NCBI GenBank assembly: GCA_003251995.1
Contig: QKDT01000093.1
Span: 1 to 10,860, forward strand
Origin: Desulfovibrio desulfuricans
GTDB taxonomy: Bacteria; Desulfobacterota; Desulfovibrionia; Desulfovibrionales; Desulfovibrionaceae
Reading direction: 5' to 3'
Length of the DNA: 10,860 nt
Position numbers and translations under genes: made by a program. Of this stretch, positions 6,501 to 10,860 are shown in pieces; the stretch's first letter is position 1; the number at the start of each line of letters is the position of its first letter. A model generated the notes under the pieces. It saw only the letters and a program-made list of their open reading frames with translations, was not told where the DNA came from and searched no databases.

Positions 6501-7039
6501 ATACCCTTTCCATTGAAGGGTTTGACCTCGCCGCAGCCAGCAAGGATCGGGGCGGCAGTGTTGCACTGGGCGGGCGCGCCAGCCTTACGTCAGAGGTTGA
6601 CGCAGAGCTGACAGGGCCAAAACAGCTACCCGCGCACTTGAACGGCAAATGGCGCTCGAGCATACATAGCGGCTTTTACCAATCGCGCGATAAAGACGGT
6701 CAGCTTAAGGGCAAACCCACCCGATTTGAAGCTGCTGGCAGCTCTGGCACAATCACCAAGGGCATTGTAAAAAGTGGTGATTTTTATCTCAAAGGACAAG
6801 ACCTCAAAGTTACCGGCGGCGGCTGGGTAGACCTCAACAACGAAACCCTCGATTGCAATTTTACGGTAAATATGAAGAATCTTCCCGAATTCCCCATGCG
6901 CCTCTATGGCAGCCTGGACAACAGCAAGACATCAATTGGCGCTGGCAAGCTGCTGCTCAACACCATTGGCGGCATCACCCAGGGCTTTGTGGATGTTTTG
7001 GGCAGCGTGGTGGAAGGTACCTGGAAGCTCTTTCGATAA
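3539..7039 (+). CDS. AsmA-family protein, large envelope protein with N-terminal membrane anchor
   Basis: 1166 residues from the ATG at 3539. An earlier in-frame ATG at 3452 would add 29 polar residues, precede the likely promoter and lacks a ribosome binding site; the site before 3539 is also weak. The N-terminus is basic (Arg7, Arg9, Arg13) followed by a membrane segment at residues 11-33, the usual AsmA layout with the rest in the periplasm. Residues about 34-136 resemble the AsmA N-terminal region. Residues 137-221 are a low-complexity Ala/Ser/Thr/Pro/Gln linker. The remainder is a long run of beta-strand repeats, ending in an AsmA-like C-terminal region of about 145 residues with LKVTGGGWVDL and GSLDNSKTSIG. 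AsmA-like proteins of Gram-negative bacteria (TamB, YhdP and relatives) form long grooves implicated in lipid transport to, and homeostasis of, the outer membrane. A similar role here is inferred from family. No terminator separates it from adk. Confidence 0.85.
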   Translation: MPLNPSRLRLITRIFLALLLTLSALSAAVFWLLQRNPQALAEHYIEQIAASTGLNITVESVNVALLPLPSLAVSNASVEGKGFSFTVAYATLRPDFLALLRGELLPRNITLLRPRLTGELPVALTLPYIFPDNIDAVQPGEAQPGVSQADSTEAAPAAKSADSKPTASKPGVNNKASAPATLTANAATSTSNTPAPAQSPEQAAGQTKGQEQASAQVQTSMQASLQAWLAQLAGGADDGLLPGRFRLAISQGEADINGADKAHLTVSGLQCDIETASGTRLQGNAFCTTAVLQPEGKLPARLEHFAVEGKTDLAAPLTKTPQLAAKGTVFLPNWLARLNFTLGLKADANGWSLTNDLEGDLRKEEVLLPAHLTGILAQRNTNDQGINLENMRLRLGQDDVSVNGTLRMGGPDMFSVEGRLQLHRASLTEWLGFARNLAPGLQVALDELTQGSLDFSLDGNGLRVPHIDVTAAGSRFLGSGGVASWAKPELLLDLKAETVSLGRAIPESVGVQPTEPRYGHGPLTPLPGKPVVPGEIGLDYNVRLAATRVNYGPIVINDALVVIKQGLVDPVTHLEDTLLIVDGTLYGGSVKGDTILGGSPDAPYAIRLHMRDVNGENLARDLPVMPVSGGKLRGDVDIMSQGRELDVFLGKLRGTVTAKAEKGQLRPPNNVTGKASPGAVGFKALDVSLKVRTAAWDQGRLGLEGQWAATIADDGIDAKVGLNGRLWFSGDGQGGGNMDFQNLPGTIDLSLSPEKSFQPEGLQAQISGKFSCQAARNQLSATDAHMRALGADISGAAQIGMGKDGLTWQGKVSAFVPDSSKTLRLLGAASPSVPQPLRKIEMDTAFKGDTSSLALSGFRAKIDQNDISGSISLDWRKELALRFKLSTPQFDIDRYLNTKSGGQTGHGNAKGKTEDKLWDLRFMRTISADGEVHVGQLTLWKLHTQDLRLKVKMDSGNLRYESQGGKFYGSPISAHGELRFNKGVGFANTLSIEGFDLAAASKDRGGSVALGGRASLTSEVDAELTGPKQLPAHLNGKWRSSIHSGFYQSRDKDGQLKGKPTRFEAAGSSGTITKGIVKSGDFYLKGQDLKVTGGGWVDLNNETLDCNFTVNMKNLPEFPMRLYGSLDNSKTSIGAGKLLLNTIGGITQGFVDVLGSVVEGTWKLFR

Positions 7040-7087
7040 GCGGCAGCCCATGGGGCGCAACATGTCGAGCATTCTTCCCAGCACCCG

Positions 7088-7116
7088 TTGACAGGGCCTA
7101 TTTTAGGGGATAGGGT
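7088..7116 (+). promoter_or_regulatory. Promoter of adk
   Basis: Perfect -35 TTGACA (7088-7093), an ideal 17-bp spacer and -10 TAGGGT (7111-7116), which keeps T1, A2 and T6. Expected start near 7123, leaving a leader of about 50 nt before the GTG start of adk. adk can thus be transcribed independently of the AsmA-family gene. Confidence 0.6.
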
Positions 7117-7171
7117 GCCTGTTGTGTTCTTTTTTGCACAAACTAACTCGGTTCCGGCAAGGAGAGTACCA

Positions 7172-7843
7172 GTGAACATCCTTATTTTTGGCCCCAACGG
7201 CAGCGGCAAAGGCACTCAGGGCGACCTGATCAAGCAGAAGTACAATCTCGCCCACATTGAATCCGGGGCCATCTTCCGTGAACACATCGGCGGCGGCACC
7301 GAGCTGGGCAAAAAAGCCAAGGCTTACATTGATCGCGGCGACCTCGTGCCCGACGACATCACCATCCCCATGGTGCTGGAAACCCTGAAGACCAAGGGTC
7401 AGCAGGGCTGGTTGCTCGACGGTTTCCCCCGTAATACCGTGCAGGCCAAAAAGCTGTGGGACGCCCTGCAGAAAGAAAACATGAAGCTTGACTACGTGGT
7501 GGAAATCCTTCTGCCCCGCGAAGTAGCCAAGAACCGCATCATGGGCCGCCGCCTCTGCAAGAACAACAACAACCACCCCAACAACATTTTCATCGACGCC
7601 ATCAAGCCCAATGGTGATGTGTGCCGTGTCTGTGGCGGCGACCTTTCCAGCCGTTCCGACGACCAGGACGAATCCGCTATCAACAAGCGCCACGACATTT
7701 ACTACAATACGACCGACGGCACCCTTGCTGCTGCGTATTTTTATAAAGACCTCGCCGGCGAAGGTAAGACCAAGTACATCGAACTGAACGGCGAAGGCAG
7801 CATTGATTCCATTAAGGAAACCCTGCTCTCCAAGCTTGCCTAG
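7172..7843 (+). CDS. adk: Adenylate kinase with a metal-binding LID
   Basis: 223 residues from the GTG at 7172, chosen because AAGGAGAG ends six bases upstream and the protein then begins directly with the first beta strand; an upstream in-frame TTG at 7088 falls in the promoter. Cytoplasmic enzyme converting ATP plus AMP to two ADP; in sulfate reducers it also recycles AMP released by APS reductase. The P-loop GPNGSGKGT is at 7-15, the AMP-binding segment SGAIFREH at 31-38, DGFPRN at 83-88, and the arginines of GRR at 125-127 with Arg161 and Arg173 line the active site. The LID carries Cys129, His135, Cys151 and Cys154 in CX5HX15CX2C spacing, the Zn/Co/Fe site reported for Desulfovibrio gigas adenylate kinase. 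Codons end mostly in C or G, as in a highly expressed gene. Monocistronic, with promoter and terminator of its own. Confidence 0.97.
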   Translation: MNILIFGPNGSGKGTQGDLIKQKYNLAHIESGAIFREHIGGGTELGKKAKAYIDRGDLVPDDITIPMVLETLKTKGQQGWLLDGFPRNTVQAKKLWDALQKENMKLDYVVEILLPREVAKNRIMGRRLCKNNNNHPNNIFIDAIKPNGDVCRVCGGDLSSRSDDQDESAINKRHDIYYNTTDGTLAAAYFYKDLAGEGKTKYIELNGEGSIDSIKETLLSKLA

Positions 7844-7915
7844 TTTGCATTTCAGCTACTGATCAATTGCCGTACACTCGGCAGCATTGTGTTTGGAGCT
7901 GATAGCGTATATGTC

Positions 7916-7943
7916 AAAAGCCCTGCAATTGCAGGGCTTTTTT
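7916..7943 (+). terminator. Rho-independent terminator of adk
   Basis: AAAAGCCCTGC (7916-7926) pairs perfectly with GCAGGGCTTTT (7931-7941) around an AATT tetraloop, with the T-run continuing to 7943. It lies 72 bases after the adk stop codon. Read leftward it also has a short T-run, so it could act in both directions. Confidence 0.9.
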
Positions 7944-8024
7944 CAATTTATACTCAATAGTTGCGCCTGGCTGCCGCGTATTTGCCGCACAATTATTATG
8001 CTCCGTCACAAACAGATCGACCAG

Positions 8025-8041
8025 TGTTAAAAGTTTTAACA
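8025..8041. promoter_or_regulatory. 17-bp palindrome upstream of the diguanylate cyclase promoter
   Basis: TGTTAAAA (8025-8032), one G, TTTTAACA (8034-8041) is a perfect inverted repeat about 90 bp upstream of the predicted transcription start. Position and symmetry fit an activator or regulator site. The regulator is unknown. Confidence 0.4.
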
Positions 8042-8089
8042 ATTAATACATGCCGTTACAAAATAACATTATTAAACAAGCTATATCTG

Positions 8090-8117
8090 TTGACAACATA
8101 TGAACACTCCACATAAT
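8090..8117 (+). promoter_or_regulatory. Promoter of the diguanylate cyclase gene
   Basis: Perfect -35 TTGACA (8090-8095), a 16-bp spacer and CATAAT (8112-8117), five of six to consensus. Predicted start near 8124. The perfect TATAAT at 8172-8177 is an alternative -10, but it has no acceptable -35 at normal distance. Confidence 0.6.
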
Positions 8118-8233
8118 CTCTAGAAAAGATCATGATTACTATTTGCATGCCCATGTGTTTATTGTGTCAGGTATAATACAAGCAAAAATTCCACTTGATG
8201 CTTTTGGTTGAGATGCAATCCGCCTCAATTCCA

Positions 8234-8251
8234 GTTGGTGCACGCACCAGC
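8234..8251. promoter_or_regulatory. Palindrome in the leader of the diguanylate cyclase gene
   Basis: GTTGGTGC (8234-8241), AC, GCACCAGC (8244-8251) is an inverted repeat with one T/G mismatch. In RNA it would form a stem with a small loop; in DNA it could be an operator downstream of the promoter. Confidence 0.35.
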
Positions 8252-8288
8252 TAATCTGCGACATTGTTATAGCGTTATCTGTTACAAA

Positions 8289-8309
8289 CTCCTGATTCTT
8301 ACTCAGGGG
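8289..8309 (+). other. Leader stem-loop before the diguanylate cyclase gene
   Basis: CTCCTGA (8289-8295) pairs with TCAGGGG (8303-8309), with one T/G wobble and a 7-nt loop, followed by TTGTTTCG. It is too weak and its T-tract too interrupted to call a terminator. It may be a leader structure. Confidence 0.3.
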
Positions 8310-8360
8310 TTGTTTCGTCTCAACTGCCTACCCTGGTACAACTGCCACGGATAATGAGAC

Positions 8361-10604
8361 ATGTCAGACCTCGCCAAACCAATAATCTCTTTTGCCATTC
8401 TGGCTCTCCTTTTTGTTGTTCCTATTTTATTTATTCAAGACTATTCGAGCGATGTTGAGTCAAACATCTCAGCCAATGCCCTTACACGCCTTGGGGAGGT
8501 AAACGCCCGCGCAGGCAACAATTTTTATCAGACTGTCCGCGCGACCATGATGGAAATGAACGGCATGACCAAATATCTGGCGCAGCAAAATTGCAGTGCC
8601 TGCAAGGAGGACGTGCTGGCCGTTGCCCCGCTGTTTTATGCACACGGGGTTCGCAGATTCATGATTGTTGATGCTGACGGCAAAGGCTTTGATGGAAGCG
8701 GCGCGCCCATAGACTATGGCAGCAATCCTGTTTTTTTGCGTGCCCGCCAGGGGCTGACCCATGTTGACACATCGGGCAATATCAACGAGCAAAGGGTTTT
8801 GGTTATTGCCAACCCTCTGTTTGCCCAGGGCTATCTACGGGCAGTGATCATCAGTGAATTCCCTGCTGAAGCCATTGAAATCAATTTTGAAACATGGGCA
8901 TTCAGCAACAACACATGCAACATGGTGCTTGACGAATTGGGGCAACCGCTCTTTTGGGCCCCGCCTCCCGGCAAGACCATGGACAATTTTTTTGCTTCTT
9001 TTTCTGAAAAGGGGCTGCCCCAAGCAGTTACCGATGCGCTGCAAATAAAATTTGCTGAGAACAGGGAACAATCCACCGTAGCGCTGGATCAAGATCTGGG
9101 TCTGTTTGTTGCCATCACCCCCATAGAACGCTTTGGCTGGCGCATGGTTTCGCTGCTGCCCCAAAGCGCAGGAAACGCGGCAGCATCAAAACAAACGCTT
9201 ATCACCAATGAGCTTGTGTGGCGTCTTGTCTTTTTGGCGGGCATTATCCTTATATTCCTGCTGCTGTTTGAGCGCAGCTCCTCACGCAAACTGCGCCACC
9301 AACAAGAAGACTACCGCTCCATCATCGCCAGCATGTCTGGTGGCGTGCTCAAATTCTCCAGCCCAGACGGAACATTCCTTTTTGTCAGCCCCAACTACAT
9401 GAATATGCTCGGCTTTACCGAGGCAGAATTTGCAAAAAGCTATGGCAACAGCTTTGCGGCAACAATTTACGAGCAAGACCGCGAAACAGCCTTGCGCACC
9501 ATGCGCAGACAGATAAAAAACAGCCAGCCCATTAATGTGGAATACCGCACCCGTGCAAAAGACGGGGCTTTAATATGGCTGTACCACAAGGGTGCCGTGG
9601 TCAATATCCAGCACGAGCACTCTTACATTCAGAGCATTGTTTTTGACATTACCCGCAATAAGGAAGCGGCTCTTTCCAAACGCATATCTGATGAACGCTA
9701 TCAGTTTATTTTGGAGCAGCACGACATCAATATTTTTGAACAGAACCTGGTAAGCGGGTATTTTTCATGCTCTGCCAAATGGCTGCACACCTTTGGCTCT
9801 GTTTTTAATATTCTTGAGAATGACCCGGCTATTCCGCTGTTTCCTGAAGATCAAGAGCGCCTCATAGCCTTTCAAAAAGAAGTGCGCCTCGCATCGCACC
9901 AGCACAAATGCACCATTGATGTTCGGCTGCGTGACGCTAGCGGCGAGTACCGCTGGTTCCGCATTGAGGCCTCCAATATTGCCAACACCCAAGGTGCGCC
10001 CATCTATTCTATTGGCATCATCACCGATATCGACAAGCAAAAATCACTCGAATTGCGTTTACGCTCCCAAGCCACGCGCGACAGCGGCACCGGCATGCGC
10101 AACAAAATGTCTACAGAAAAAGCCGTTTCGCAATTTCTTGAAACGCATGAATCCCCATTGCCGAATTTTTACGCAATGTTCATGATTGATTTTGACAATT
10201 TTAAAGGCATCAATGACCGCTTTGGACACGCCATGGGTGACAAGGCCATTTTTGATATGGCCCAGATTATCCGCCGCAATTTCCGCGGTGTGGATATTGT
10301 AGGGCGCATTGGCGGCGATGAATTTCTGGTTTTTTGTACCGAAAAGATGTCGCAGCACAGCATACGTGAGCGCGCGCTGATGCTCGTGGAACAACTGCAT
10401 ACCGAATGCTGTGATCATCAATCATGTCTCACCCTGACCGCCAGCGTTGGTGTGGCCTGTAGCCCCAGAGATGGCACCACTTACGCTGAGCTGTTCAACA
10501 AGGCCGACAAGGCCACCTATGCAGCAAAAAAAATGGGCAGAAACCGATGTGTTTTCTATAAGGAAATGAACGGTAATTTGCGCAAAGATACCCCGGTTCA
10601 ATAA
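8361..10604 (+). CDS. Membrane-bound sensor diguanylate cyclase (Cache-like, PAS-PAS-GGDEF)
   Basis: 747 residues; ATG at 8361 with a weak ribosome binding site (GGATAATGAG). Layout: membrane segment 7-26; periplasmic sensor 27-283; membrane segment 284-304; two PAS-type domains at about 318-431 and 446-557; GGDEF domain about 565-735. The sensor contains a Cache-like stretch (MIVDADGKGFD, then SNPVFLRARQG and VIANPLFAQGYLRAVIISEF). It also has a CX2C pair, Cys78 and Cys81. The second PAS domain ends in YRWFRIEAS and a TDIDKQK linker typical of such proteins. The catalytic motif GGDEF is intact at 651-655, as are IDFDNFKGINDRFGH and MGD. RGVD (642-645) is the product-inhibition I-site at its normal spacing. 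It should make c-di-GMP from two GTP in response to a periplasmic signal, with control also through the PAS domains. No EAL domain. Codon use is more AT-rich than in adk. Ligand unknown. Confidence 0.92.
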   Translation: MSDLAKPIISFAILALLFVVPILFIQDYSSDVESNISANALTRLGEVNARAGNNFYQTVRATMMEMNGMTKYLAQQNCSACKEDVLAVAPLFYAHGVRRFMIVDADGKGFDGSGAPIDYGSNPVFLRARQGLTHVDTSGNINEQRVLVIANPLFAQGYLRAVIISEFPAEAIEINFETWAFSNNTCNMVLDELGQPLFWAPPPGKTMDNFFASFSEKGLPQAVTDALQIKFAENREQSTVALDQDLGLFVAITPIERFGWRMVSLLPQSAGNAAASKQTLITNELVWRLVFLAGIILIFLLLFERSSSRKLRHQQEDYRSIIASMSGGVLKFSSPDGTFLFVSPNYMNMLGFTEAEFAKSYGNSFAATIYEQDRETALRTMRRQIKNSQPINVEYRTRAKDGALIWLYHKGAVVNIQHEHSYIQSIVFDITRNKEAALSKRISDERYQFILEQHDINIFEQNLVSGYFSCSAKWLHTFGSVFNILENDPAIPLFPEDQERLIAFQKEVRLASHQHKCTIDVRLRDASGEYRWFRIEASNIANTQGAPIYSIGIITDIDKQKSLELRLRSQATRDSGTGMRNKMSTEKAVSQFLETHESPLPNFYAMFMIDFDNFKGINDRFGHAMGDKAIFDMAQIIRRNFRGVDIVGRIGGDEFLVFCTEKMSQHSIRERALMLVEQLHTECCDHQSCLTLTASVGVACSPRDGTTYAELFNKADKATYAAKKMGRNRCVFYKEMNGNLRKDTPVQ

Positions 10605-10781
10605 ACGCGCGCCCCGGGCCTCGCCGCTTACGAGCACCCGCAGCTTCTGTGCAACACTGTTTCTGCCCACTGAAGACTCTGACCTTTGCCACAAATTCCC
10701 CTTGTCACGCACAAAACCAGGCCCTTAAGGCTTGGTCGTAATTTCCAAGGAAACAGATCCTGAATTATACCTGTTACAGAT
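10605..10781. other. Gap between the diguanylate cyclase stop and the final terminator
   Basis: No gene is visible. A 7-bp stem-loop CCAGGCC (10717-10723) / GGCTTGG (10729-10735), with one G/T wobble, has a T-run on the minus strand (TTTT, 10716-10713) and could be a weak leftward terminator. A short palindrome CTGT-T-ACAG lies at 10771-10779. The region may be a 3' untranslated region of about 180 nt. Confidence 0.4.
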
Positions 10782-10823
10782 GTAAAAAAGGCGGCTGCTC
10801 CTTGGAACAGCCGCCTTTTTTAC
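10782..10823. terminator. Bidirectional terminator with a 16-bp perfect stem
   Basis: GTAAAAAAGGCGGCTG (10782-10797) pairs perfectly with CAGCCGCCTTTTTTAC (10808-10823) around a 10-nt loop. The six A and six T at the stem base give U-tracts in both directions. It ends the diguanylate cyclase transcript 177 bases after its stop codon and probably insulates it from a gene to the right. The last 37 bases of the window contain nothing I can assign. Confidence 0.9.
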
Positions 10824-10860
10824 ACCCATGGTCGTGGACGTACTCTATTTTTCTAACAAT

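Larger units (their letters stand above)
7844..8360. other. Long intergenic region between adk and the diguanylate cyclase gene
   Basis: No gene is visible. The adk terminator lies at 7916-7943. Beyond it the DNA turns AT-rich and holds a 17-bp palindrome (8025-8041), a sigma70-type promoter (8090-8117), a lone perfect TATAAT (8172-8177) without a matching -35, a second palindrome (8234-8251) and a weak stem-loop (8289-8309). The word GTTACAAA occurs at 8055-8062 and 8281-8288. If the promoter is used, the leader is about 237 nt long. I found no match to a known riboswitch. Confidence 0.6.

Noticed and set aside
7103..7693. 196-codon leftward open frame over adk
   Set aside because: Antisense shadow created by strong third-position codon bias in adk. 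No start signals or family features.
8240..8262. GTGCACGCACC in the leader as a c-di-GMP aptamer
   Set aside because: It is only a short palindrome. No conserved GEMM core surrounds it.
10704..10740. A string resembling the start of a GEMM-I c-di-GMP riboswitch (CACGCACA then AAACC)
   Set aside because: The matching ACGCAAAGCC segment, the second stem and its receptor motifs are absent. The resemblance next to a diguanylate cyclase is tempting but incomplete.
1..10860. CRISPR arrays, insertion sequences, tRNA or rRNA genes, phage or defence modules
   Set aside because: I found no regularly spaced repeats, transposase-like proteins, terminal inverted repeats, cloverleaf sequences or defence-type domains. 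The window reads as core chromosome.

Overview
No previously undescribed multi-gene system is evident in this window. It looks like an ordinary chromosomal segment of a sulfate-reducing deltaproteobacterium of the Desulfovibrio group. The strongest clue is the adenylate kinase. Its LID carries Cys-X5-His-X15-Cys-X2-Cys at residues 129/135/151/154, the metal site described for Desulfovibrio gigas adenylate kinase. The moderately GC-rich coding sequence, the many PAS/GGDEF-type genes known in this group and the single-gene transcription units fit that view. Genus placement is inference; no 16S or other marker is present.

Layout. Bases 1-431 carry no convincing gene. They hold a CRP/HcpR-like palindrome, a terminator that works best leftward, a short 12-nt tandem repeat and a 12-bp hairpin. 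A leftward gene (432-1829) encodes a radical SAM enzyme with a large N-terminal extension. Diverging from it over 83 bp is a small single-pass membrane protein gene (1913-2299), which ends in a strong terminator. Next comes a leftward CgeB-like glycosyltransferase gene (2342-3394), divergent from a very large rightward AsmA-family gene (3539-7039). The 144 bp between these two contain opposed promoter-like elements whose -10 hexamers form one palindrome. adk (7172-7843) follows with its own consensus-like promoter and a terminator. A 417-bp AT-rich region (7944-8360) with a good sigma70-type promoter and several palindromes leads into a membrane-bound sensor diguanylate cyclase (8361-10604). 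A bidirectional terminator with a 16-bp perfect stem closes the window.

How the genes relate. Each gene seems to be its own transcription unit; AsmA may read through into adk because no terminator is visible between them. The glycosyltransferase, the AsmA-like protein and the small membrane protein all suggest envelope functions. adk is core nucleotide metabolism; in sulfate reducers it also handles the AMP made by APS reductase. The diguanylate cyclase couples a periplasmic signal to c-di-GMP. The most interesting points are regulatory DNA architecture and uncharacterised domains.
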